NCBI GenBank assembly: GCA_937872165.1
Contig: CALMOR010000119.1
Span: 4,913-11,761, forward strand
DNA: 6,849 nucleotides
Direction of reading: 5' to 3'
From: an uncultured Burkholderiales bacterium
GTDB lineage: Bacteria; Pseudomonadota; Gammaproteobacteria; Burkholderiales; Burkholderiaceae_D
Made by a program: the position numbers and the translations under genes. The notes under the pieces were generated by a model. That model searched no databases. It was not told the DNA's origin and saw only the letters and a list, made by a program, of their open reading frames with translations. This document shows, in pieces, positions 1-5,929 of the stretch (the stretch's first letter is position 1; each line of letters opens with the position of its first letter).

Positions 1-54
1 TTCGGCAAGAAGCCGTCGCTCGTCGAGCTGTTCGGGGAAGACCCGTCCGCATGA
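1..54 (+). CDS. C-terminal end of an unidentified protein (5' part outside window)
   Basis: The first reading frame is open from the window edge and encodes FGKKPSLVELFGEDPSA followed by TGA at 52-54. The stop overlaps the recJ start codon in an ATGA arrangement, which is typical of translationally coupled genes, and the frame has the G/C-ending codons of its neighbours. Seventeen residues are too few to name a family. The overlap suggests this gene and recJ are transcribed together. It is called coding only because of the overlap and codon use. Confidence 0.55.
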   Translation, partial: FGKKPSLVELFGEDPSA

Positions 55-1762
55 AGATCGAGCGGAGGCGCATCGACGCGAGCGCGCACGACGCGCTGGT
101 CGCGAGCGGCGTCGCGCCGTTCTTCGCGCGGCTGTACGCGGCGCGCGGCGTGACGCATCCGCGCGAACTCGAGGCCGACCTGTCGCGGCTGTTGCCGCCG
201 TCGCTGCTGCTGCATGTCGACGTGGCGGCGCGCTTCCTCGCCGACGCGATCGAACGCGATCGGCGCCTCTGCATCGTGGCCGACTACGACTGCGACGGCG
301 CGACCGCTTGCGCGGTCGGGCTGCGCGGCCTGCGGATGCTGGGCGCGCGGAAGGTCGACTACATCGTCCCGAACCGCTTCGAGTACGGCTACGGCCTGAC
401 GCCCGAGATCGTCGCGCTCGCGCAGCGCGAGAAGGAGCCGGACGTCATCGTCACGGTCGACAACGGCATCGCCAGCGTCGACGGCGTCGACGAGGCCAAC
501 CGCCTCGGCATCGACGTGCTGGTCACCGACCATCACCTCCCCGCGGCGCGCTTGCCCCACGCCGTCTGCATCGTCAACCCCAACCAGCCCGGCTGCCTCT
601 TCCCCAGCAAGCATCTCGCAGGTGTCGGCGTGATGTTCTACGTGCTGTTCGCGCTGCGCGCGGAGCTGCGCAGGCGCGGCGTCTTCGAGGCCGCCACCCA
701 GCCGCGCCTCGATCGCCTGCTCGACCTGGTCGCGCTCGGCACGGTCGCGGACGTCGTCAGGCTCGACGCGAACAACCGGCTGATCGTCGCGCAGGGGCTG
801 GAGCGCATTCGCGGTGGTCGCATGCAGCCGGGGGTCGCGGCCCTGTTCCGCGTCGCCGGTCGGGAGGCCCGCAGCGCAGGCGCCTTCGACCTCGGCTTCG
901 CGCTCGGCCCGCGCATCAACGCGGCCGGCCGGCTCGCCGACATGAGCCTCGGGATCGAGTGCCTCGTCACCGACGATGCCGGTCGCGCGCTGGAGATCGC
1001 GGAGCAGCTCGACGCGATCAATCGCGAACGGCGCGACATCGAGGCGTCGATGCAGGAGAGTGCGCTGGCGGCAGTGGAGAGGCAGCGGGCGGCGATGGAG
1101 GCCGAGGCCCGGCCCGGAGCGCGGCCGCGGGCCTCGATCGTGTTGTTCGACGAGGACTGGCACCAGGGCGTGGTGGGCATCGTCGCGTCCAGACTGAAGG
1201 ACCGCTTCAATCGGCCGACGATCGCGTTCGCGGTCAACGCCGACGGATCGCTGCGCGGCTCGGGACGCTCGATCGCGGGCCTCCATCTGCGCGACGCCCT
1301 CGACCGCGTCTTCAAGCGGGAGCCGGGTCTGATCGCGAAGTTCGGCGGGCACGCGATGGCGGCGGGACTCACCATCGCCCGCGACGACCTCACCCGTTTC
1401 GGGGCTTCGTTCGAAAAGGCGGTGCATGCGATGCTCGATCCCGCGTCGCTGACGCGGACCATCGAGACCGACGGCCCGCTCGACGAATCCGAAGCGCCAA
1501 TGTGCTCGCGCTCGACGCGCAGGTATGGGGTCACGGCTTCGCGCCGCCGCTGTTCGCGGATGCCTTCGACGTCGACAGCCAGCGCATCGTCGGCGAGAAG
1601 CACCTCAAGCTGACGCTGCGGAAAGGCCGACGCGTCTTCGATGCGATCCGGTTCAACAGCGTGGCGGTCCTGCCCGACCGTGCGCATCTCCTGTACCGGC
1701 TCGCGTGCAACAGCTACAACGGCGCGACGCGCGTCCAGCTGATCGTCGAGCAGGTCGGATAG
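51..1762 (+). CDS. recJ: Single-stranded-DNA-specific exonuclease RecJ, with an apparent frameshift near codon 482
   Basis: RecJ is a metal-dependent 5'-to-3' single-strand DNA exonuclease of the DHH family, used in recombination, mismatch and base-excision repair in the cytoplasm. Visible motifs are DYDCDG (residues 78-83), VTVDNGI (134-140), TDHH (159-162), GTVADVV (230-236), then in the DHHA1 part GPRINAAGR (286-294), HQGVVGI (371-377), GSGRS (403-407) and FGGHAMAAG (431-439). The starting frame leaves the family pattern after about residue 482 and stops at 1611-1613 (520 residues). The recognisable C-terminus, with QVWGHGF, GEKHLKL and a final QLIVEQVG, continues in another frame to TAG at 1760-1762. 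Joined, the product is about 570 residues, the usual RecJ length. The ATG at 51 overlaps the previous stop and has GGGGAAG about 10 bp upstream. The start frame alone would lack the C-terminal OB-like DNA-binding part. Identity is certain; whether the break is real or a sequence error is not. Confidence 0.93.
1482..1522 (+). other. Frameshift region in recJ
   Basis: The upstream frame reads ...DGPL DESEA and then nonsense; the downstream frame reads NVLALDAQVWGHGF, matching the start of the RecJ C-terminal domain. Going from one frame to the other requires a net loss of 1, 4, 7 or 10 bases from an intact gene. The segment from after DGPL to before the V-W-G motif is 41 bases here, against about 16-17 codons (48-51 bases) in RecJ proteins as I remember them, so a 7 or 10 base deletion would fit. 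No slippery heptamer or internal Shine-Dalgarno is visible, so programmed frameshifting is unlikely. Confidence 0.75.
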
Positions 1763-1896
1763 CGCGCACGACGTCGATGCCGGTCGGCGACCTATGCCGC
1801 AATCGGACGAGCGGCGCGGCGTTCGTCACGACAGTTGTCTAGAGTCTGCTCCTCGCGTCGGCGTCGCTCCACTCCGATCCTGCCCGATGCGTCCAC

Positions 1897-1902
1897 AGGA
1901 GA
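1897..1902 (+). promoter_or_regulatory. Ribosome binding site AGGAGA for the small secreted protein
   Basis: AGGAGA lies 5 bases before the ATG at 1908, a near-ideal Shine-Dalgarno position. It decides the start: an in-frame ATG at 1794 would add 38 residues of arginine-rich, non-family-like sequence before the signal peptide and has no such site. Confidence 0.75.
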
Positions 1903-1907
1903 ATTTC

Positions 1908-2225
1908 ATGCACACCATCCGAACCGCCGTCGCGGCCGCCTTCCTCGTGCTTCCGTTGCTCGCGTCGTCGCAGACCGCGAACACGCCGGGCGGCTCGGCC
2001 AGCACCGGAACGCCGCTCGACCAGACCCGGTCCTCGCCGTCTAGCAACGCGCCGGCCACGACTTCCACATCGCCGTCCACCACCAACCCGACGGGTGCCG
2101 TGACCAAGAGCCCGACCAAGAGCGGCAAGATCCGGAACGCCCTGAAGAAGTCGGACAAGAGCACGCCCCTCGGCGACGAGCCGAGCTATCCGGCCCCCGC
2201 GAAGGACGGCACGCCGACGAAGTAG
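1908..2225 (+). CDS. Small exported low-complexity Ser/Thr/Pro/Lys-rich protein, function unknown
   Basis: The 105-residue product begins with a clear Sec-type signal peptide: MHTIRT, then a hydrophobic stretch (about residues 7-19, AVAAAFLVLPLLA), with likely cleavage after LLA or ASS (residues 19-21). No lipobox cysteine is present, so it should be periplasmic or secreted rather than a lipoprotein. The mature part is low complexity: a Ser/Thr/Gly/Pro-rich segment to about residue 65, then a basic Lys-rich segment (TKSPTKSGK, NALKKSDK) and a tail with proline, aspartate and lysine. A 10-bp direct repeat, GACCAAGAGC at 2102-2111 and 2114-2123, encodes the repeated TKS. No catalytic motif or known domain is recognisable. 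The strong ribosome site, signal peptide and codon use support a real gene. It lies 145 bp after recJ and is followed by a hairpin, so it may be its own transcription unit. Family unknown to me. Confidence 0.72.
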   Translation: MHTIRTAVAAAFLVLPLLASSQTANTPGGSASTGTPLDQTRSSPSSNAPATTSTSPSTTNPTGAVTKSPTKSGKIRNALKKSDKSTPLGDEPSYPAPAKDGTPTK

Positions 2226-2235
2226 TCGGGTTCGC

Positions 2236-2262
2236 CCGGACCGTCCGTAACGGACGATCCGG
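2236..2262 (+). terminator. Hairpin after the small secreted protein gene, terminator-like but without a T-tract
   Basis: CCGGACCGTCCG (2236-2247) and CGGACGATCCGG (2251-2262) form a 12-bp stem with one C-A mismatch and a TAA loop, 11 bp past the stop codon. Position and strength suit transcription termination or mRNA 3'-end protection, but no run of T follows, so intrinsic termination is not certain. Confidence 0.4.
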
Positions 2263-2468
2263 CGACCGTGCCGGGCTCCACGAAACTTCGTTGAGTTCCG
2301 CGAAGCCTCGGCCATCGGTCGGCCGTCCCGTCCCGTCGTGCAGGTCCCGAGGTCTCCGGCGCCGCATGTCGCTGAGCACAGACCCTGAGACCGAGGCGCG
2401 GTGGCTGGTCGCGGACGATCAACCGGACGCCGTCCGACGGCATCGGTCCGACAGAGCGGGGTGACCGC

Positions 2469-2490
2469 GGTACCCGTGGTACCCGTGGTA
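2469..2490. repeat. Short tandem repeat, 9-bp unit GGTACCCGT, about 2.4 copies
   Basis: GGTACCCGT occurs at 2469-2477 and 2478-2486, followed by a partial unit GGTA at 2487-2490. Each full unit contains the palindromic GGTACC. It lies in the non-coding gap. No function can be assigned. Confidence 0.8.
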
Positions 2491-2828
2491 GGAGGCTTCC
2501 GTCGTCGATCGTCCGGCCGACGCTGTCCGCCGCGGGCGCGTGCGGGCCGCATCGCGCTCGCCTCGGGTGACCGGGCGACGCTCGACTTCGCCGGCGACGT
2601 CCTGGTCCAGGTCGGCAGCCATCGCGCGGCGGGTGGGCCGGTATCGGCTCGATGTTCGCAGCCGGTGGCAACGCGCGTCTCACGGCGTCGCAGGCGCGCG
2701 GCTCCCTTCGCGGACGCGGCGGATGCCCGGTTCCGCCCGTCGTGGTCGCTGTTGCATCGGTCACACCGAAGCGAGGCTTGTGACGACGCAACGCGTCCGG
2801 CGGTAGCCGAGCGGACCGGCCGGCGCGT

Positions 2829-2840
2829 TTCGCATGCGAA
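2829..2840. promoter_or_regulatory. Perfect 12-bp palindrome just before the TAXI gene, possible operator
   Basis: TTCGCATGCGAA is a perfect inverted repeat ending 9 bp before the ATG at 2850. A dimeric regulator bound here could block transcription or translation initiation. Its position also coincides with where a ribosome binding site would lie, and no good Shine-Dalgarno is otherwise seen (only GAAGA at 2838-2842, partly inside the palindrome). The palindrome itself is directly visible; the operator role is inference. Confidence 0.35.
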
Positions 2841-2849
2841 GATCGACGG

Positions 2850-4328
2850 ATGTCGATGCTCCCTCCATCGCAGCGCGATTCCGACGAGTCGCGCGACCGA
2901 TCGCCCGACCGGTCCGCACGCCCCTCGAAACAGTCGGGCACGCGGCTCGGGCGCGTCGGTCATCGTTATCGCTTCGGGTGGCGGGACACGCTGATCACGG
3001 TCGTTCCCGCCGTGCTGCTGCTGGCGGTGGTCGGGTACGTGGCCGCGCGCTTCGTGCGCCCCGCGCCGCCGTCGACGATCGTGATGACGGTGGGCACGGC
3101 CGGCGGCGCCTACGACGAGTTCGCGAAGCGCTACAAGAGCATCCTCGCGAGGAGCGGGGTCACGCTGGAACTGCACGCGTCGTCGGGAGCGGTCGAGAAC
3201 TACGAGCGCCTGCGCTCGCCGCCCGGCGACGACGGGGTCGACTACGACGTCGGCTTCATCCAGAGCGGCATCGGCTCGATGGAGGAGGCGCAGCATCTCG
3301 AGACCATAGCCGGCGTCTACTACGAACCGGTGTGGCTGTTCTCGCCGCATCTCGACACGCTCGCCCGCCTGTCGGACCTGCACGGCAAGCGCATCGGCGT
3401 CGGGCTGCCCGGCAGCGGCCTGCGCAGGCTGTCGCTGCAGATGCTCGGCGCGGCCGGCGTCGACGAGTCGAACGCGACCTTCGTCGAAGTGTCCGGCGTC
3501 GAGGCCGAGAAGATGCTGCGCATCGACGCGCTCGACATCGCGTTCATGATCGGCGCGCCCGAGTCGCCGTTCATCCAGTCGCTGTTCAAAGGACCGCTGC
3601 ACATCGTCAGCCTCGCGCAGACCGAGGCCATCGCGCGTTACTTCCCGACGCTGACGCCGCAGGTGCTGCCGCAGGGTGCGGTGGACCTCGCCGCGGGCCG
3701 GCCCGAACACGACGTCCGGCTGCTGGCCGCGACGTCGCTGCTGGTGTCGCGCGACGACCTGCATCCGGCATTGGTCTACCTGTTGCTCGAGGCGGCCAAC
3801 GAGGTCCACAACGGGCCCGGGCTGTTCCAGAAGCGCGGAGAGTTCCCGTCGTCGAACGTGCAGGACTTTCCGGTTTCCGAGCAGGCGAGGCGATGGTTCC
3901 AGTCGGGTCGGCCCTTCTTGCAACGGTATCTGCCGTTCTGGCTCGCGAACCTGATCGAGCGCCTGCTGGTCGTGATCGTCCCGATCGTCGCGCTGATGAT
4001 CCCGCTGATGCGGATCGTCCCGGCGTTCTACAGCTGGCGCGTGCGTTCGAAGATCTTCCGCTGGTACGGTGAACTGCGCGACATCGAGACCCGCGCGTTC
4101 GACGGACACCGCCGCCCCGACGTGCATCGCCGCGAGCTCGAGCGACTCGACGAGATCGAGCGTTCCGTCAATCACCTCAAGGTGCCGCTCGCCTTCTATC
4201 ACGAGGTCCACCTGCTGCGCGCCCACATCGACATGGTCCGCCATCGCTTCGGCGGCGAGCCGCTCGCGTTGTTCGACGACAGCGGCATGACGGAGCGCCG
4301 CGATCCGGGCGACGCCGTCGCGGCCTGA
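2850..4328 (+). CDS. Membrane-anchored TAXI family TRAP-transporter solute-receptor protein
   Basis: The 492-residue product fits the TAXI (TRAP-associated extracytoplasmic immunogenic) substrate-binding family. Residues 1-45 are charged and Arg-rich (cytoplasmic). A membrane segment spans about 46-68. The binding domain runs from TIVMTVGTAGGAYDEFAKRY (76-95), a typical TAXI/NMT1-like opening, through YDVGFIQSG (132-140), LHGKRIGVGLPGSG (177-190) and ALDIAFMIG (227-235) to about 360. A second membrane segment (about 368-392) leads to a cytoplasmic helical tail (KIFRWYGELRDIE, then ELERLDEIERSVNHL). The predicted topology is in-out-in, with a periplasmic binding domain held by two anchors. Ordinary TAXI receptors are about 320-residue soluble proteins paired with a fused TRAP permease; none is present here. 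The first ATG (2850) is used; the in-frame ATG at 2856 is possible, and neither has a strong ribosome site. The ligand is unknown. It may be a sensor or partner of a distant transporter. Confidence 0.85.
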   Translation: MSMLPPSQRDSDESRDRSPDRSARPSKQSGTRLGRVGHRYRFGWRDTLITVVPAVLLLAVVGYVAARFVRPAPPSTIVMTVGTAGGAYDEFAKRYKSILARSGVTLELHASSGAVENYERLRSPPGDDGVDYDVGFIQSGIGSMEEAQHLETIAGVYYEPVWLFSPHLDTLARLSDLHGKRIGVGLPGSGLRRLSLQMLGAAGVDESNATFVEVSGVEAEKMLRIDALDIAFMIGAPESPFIQSLFKGPLHIVSLAQTEAIARYFPTLTPQVLPQGAVDLAAGRPEHDVRLLAATSLLVSRDDLHPALVYLLLEAANEVHNGPGLFQKRGEFPSSNVQDFPVSEQARRWFQSGRPFLQRYLPFWLANLIERLLVVIVPIVALMIPLMRIVPAFYSWRVRSKIFRWYGELRDIETRAFDGHRRPDVHRRELERLDEIERSVNHLKVPLAFYHEVHLLRAHIDMVRHRFGGEPLALFDDSGMTERRDPGDAVAA

Positions 4329-4346
4329 TCGCGAGGGACGCTGACG

Positions 4347-4352
4347 TACAAT
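4347..4352 (+). promoter_or_regulatory. Putative sigma-70 -10 element TACAAT for prfB
   Basis: TACAAT matches five of six bases of the TATAAT consensus and is an AT-rich island in GC-rich DNA, 28 bp before the prfB ATG and 18 bp after the stop of the upstream gene. Transcription would start around 4358-4360, giving a leader of roughly 20 bases. The -35 region is poor: CTGATC at 4325-4330, with 16-bp spacing, matches only three bases of TTGACA. Confidence 0.5.
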
Positions 4353-4380
4353 CGCCGGCCTTCGAACGCCCGGGATGCAC

Positions 4381-5485
4381 ATGGAAGCCGAACGCCTCAA
4401 CCAGATCTCCGCCACCATCGCCGACCTGCGCGCCCGCGCGGACGAAGCGCGGAGGTATCTTTGACTTCGATGCCAAGGCGAACCGGCTGAACGAGGTCAA
4501 CGGGGCGCTCGAGGACCCGAAGGTCTGGGACGACGGGAAGCGCGCGCAGGAGCTGGGTCGCGAGAAGAAGTCGCTCGAGGACATCGTCGCCACGCTCACC
4601 AAGCTCGCGACGGACCTCGCCGACGCCGACGACCTGTTCACGATGGCGAAGGACGAAGGCGACGACGACACGCTGGTCTCGGTCGAGGCGGACACGGCCG
4701 CCATGCGGGTCATCGTCGAGGGGATGGAGTTCCGTCGCATGTTCTCGAACGAGGCCGACGGCTTCAACTGCTTCCTCGACATCCAGGCCGGTGCCGGTGG
4801 AACCGAGGCCCAGGACTGGGCGCAGATGCTCGAGCGCCAGTACCTCAAGTACGCGGAGCGCAAAGGCTTCAAGACCGAGCTGCTCGAGGAGTCCGAGGGC
4901 GAGACCGCGGGTATCAAGAGCGCGACCATCAAGATCGAGGGCGAGTACGCGTACGGCTATCTGCGTACCGAGACCGGCGTGCACCGGCTGGTGCGCAAGA
5001 GTCCCTTCGATTCGTCGGGCGGCCGGCACACGTCGTTCGCGAGCGTGTTCGTCTATCCCGAGGTCGACGACTCGATCGAGGTGGAGATCAATCCCGCCGA
5101 CCTGCGCATCGACACGTTCCGCGCGTCGGGCGCGGGCGGCCAGCACATCAACAAGACCGACTCGGCGATCCGCATCACGCACAACCCGACCGGCATCGTG
5201 GTCCAGTGCCAGAACGATCGCAGCCAGCACCGCAACCGCGCCGAGGCGATGGCGATGCTGAAGTCGAAGCTGTACGAAGCCGAGCTGCGCAAGCGGCAGG
5301 TCGAGCAGGACAAGCTCGAAGCCTCGAAGACCGACGTCGGCTGGGGCCATCAGATCCGCTCGTACGTGCTCGACCAGTCGCGCATCAAGGACCTGCGGAC
5401 GAACGTCGAGATCAGCAACACGCAGAAGGTGCTCGACGGCGACCTCGACCCGTTCATCGAGGCGAGCCTGAAGCAGGGCGTGTGA
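4381..5485 (+). CDS. prfB: Peptide chain release factor 2 (RF2), expressed through programmed +1 frameshift
   Basis: RF2 recognises UGA and UAA stop codons in the ribosomal A site and triggers release of the finished protein. Codons 1-27 (MEAERLNQI...ARRYL) end at an in-frame TGA (4462-4464); a +1 shift continues with DFDAKANRL to TGA at 5483-5485, giving 367 residues against 365 in E. coli. The stop-recognition tripeptide SPF is at residues 207-209. The catalytic GGQ loop, within SGAGGQHINKTDSAIRITHN, has GGQ at 252-254. The residue matching the unusual Thr246 of E. coli K-12 is Ala (248), the common form. The ATG at 4381 is preferred over an in-frame ATG at 4375 because GGGA lies about 6 bases before it. 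The ORF visible without frameshifting starts only at 4643 and should not be taken as the gene. A promoter-like TACAAT lies just upstream, and the GNAT gene follows 4 bp downstream. Identification is secure. Confidence 0.98.
4451..4465 (+). promoter_or_regulatory. prfB programmed +1 frameshift site
   Basis: GGAGG (4451-4455) acts as an internal Shine-Dalgarno, followed by TAT, the slippery CTT codon (4459-4461), the in-frame TGA stop and a C at 4465 (a poor stop context). This is the canonical prfB signal with canonical 3-base spacing. When RF2 is scarce the ribosome pauses at TGA and slips from CUU to UUU, so RF2 controls its own level. The mechanism is known from E. coli; the sequence here matches it fully. 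Confidence 0.96.
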
Positions 5486-5489
5486 TCCG

Positions 5490-5900
5490 ATGGGATGGAT
5501 CGTCCGGCCGATCGAGGCCGTCGAGCTCGAGGCGGCGCGGCTGCTGCTGAAGGCCAACGGCTGGAGCGGGCGGCACTTCGAGCCCGAAGGTTTCGCCCGC
5601 ATGGTCGCCGGCGCGCACGAGGCGCTGGTGGCGATCGACGAGGGCCGCGTGGTCGGCTTCGCGCGCTCGGTGGGCGACGGCGTCTCCAACGGCTACCTCT
5701 GCACGCTGGTCGTCGACGCGGACCATCGGCGGCGCGGCATCGCGCGGGCGCTGGTCGAGCGGCTGATGGGCGACGACCCCGACATGACCTGGGTCCTGCG
5801 CGCGGCCCGGCCCGGGCTCTTCGCGTTCTACGAGAAGCTCGGCTTCCGTCGCTCCGAGGTCACGATGGAACGGTTGCGCTCGCCGGGGCCGGCTGCCTGA
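5490..5900 (+). CDS. Small GNAT family N-acetyltransferase
   Basis: The 136-residue product has the core GNAT fold signals. The acetyl-CoA pyrophosphate loop lies in LVVDADHRRRGIARALVERL (73-92), with the R-x-x-G-x-A signature at R80-G83-A85. The C-terminal motif FAFYEKLGFRRSE (111-123) has the usual tyrosine (Y114). A preceding beta-strand region reads ALVAIDEGRVVGFARSVGDG. Such enzymes transfer an acetyl group from acetyl-CoA to an amine on a small molecule or protein; the substrate cannot be told here. It starts 4 bp after the prfB stop, with only a weak purine stretch (CAGGG at 5474-5478, inside prfB) as ribosome site, so it is probably co-transcribed and perhaps translationally coupled with prfB. 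It is not a RimI-type assignment: no specific support is seen. lysS, a common prfB neighbour, is not in this place. Confidence 0.87.
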   Translation: MGWIVRPIEAVELEAARLLLKANGWSGRHFEPEGFARMVAGAHEALVAIDEGRVVGFARSVGDGVSNGYLCTLVVDADHRRRGIARALVERLMGDDPDMTWVLRAARPGLFAFYEKLGFRRSEVTMERLRSPGPAA

Positions 5901-5929
5901 GACGCGAGGCGTGGGCGACGCGTCCTCAG
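5897..5929. terminator. Convergent-gene hairpin containing both stop codons
   Basis: CTGAGACGCG (5897-5906) pairs with CGCGTCCTCAG (5919-5929) as a 10-bp stem with one bulged C and a 12-base loop. The TGA of the acetyltransferase lies in the left arm and the stop of the - strand gene (TCA on +, 5926-5928) lies in the right arm. It could serve as a bidirectional terminator in the 25-bp gap, but there is no T-tract on either side. Confidence 0.4.

Larger units (their letters stand above)
2226..2849. other. Gap of about 620 bp without a convincing gene
   Basis: Open frames on both strands here give Arg/Ser/Gly/Pro-rich translations with no recognisable motif, typical of chance frames in GC-rich DNA. 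The stretch contains the hairpin at 2236-2262, the 9-bp tandem repeat at 2469-2490 and the palindrome at 2829-2840. A part of about 95 bp (roughly 2550-2645), read from codon position 2551, has codons mostly ending in G or C and a more protein-like translation (GDRATLDFAGDVLVQVG), which could be a remnant of a gene. I see no tRNA, rRNA, insertion sequence or CRISPR. It may hold the promoter and leader of the downstream gene. Confidence 0.5.

Noticed and set aside
1840..1845. TAGAGT as a -10 element for the small secreted protein gene
   Set aside because: Only four of six bases match and no -35 element stands at a suitable distance.
1794..1907. Longer start for the small secreted protein
   Set aside because: It would bury the signal peptide behind 38 unrelated residues; the AGGAGA site before 1908 points to the shorter start.
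2366..2464. 32-codon + strand ORF in the gap (MSLSTDPETEARWLVADDQ...)
   Set aside because: The composition is plausible but there is no good ribosome site, no recognisable family and it is very short, so it is not distinguishable from chance.
2801..2824. GGTAGCCGAGCGGACC, resembling a tRNA-Ser/Leu D-arm
   Set aside because: No T-arm (GGTTCGAAT-like), anticodon stem or acceptor pairing follows, and the TAXI gene begins shortly after.
2186..2941. - strand open frame of 251 codons across the gap
   Set aside because: The translation is rich in Arg, Pro and Ser without domain signature, and it overlaps the starts and ends of supported genes on the other strand.
2401..2994. + strand open frame of 197 codons entering the TAXI gene
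   Set aside because: It has a GTG start without a ribosome site, an Arg/Ser-rich translation, and overlaps 145 bp of the TAXI gene in another frame. Only a short internal patch looks coding-like, noted as a possible remnant.
1839..4418. Very long - strand open frame (859 codons) covering the gap and the TAXI gene
   Set aside because: It is antisense to two supported genes, its translation is Arg/Asp/Gly/Val-rich with no motifs, and long antisense frames are expected in DNA with this codon bias.
4397..5689. - strand open frame of 430 codons opposite prfB
   Set aside because: It is a mirror of the prfB codons; RF2 on the + strand is certain.
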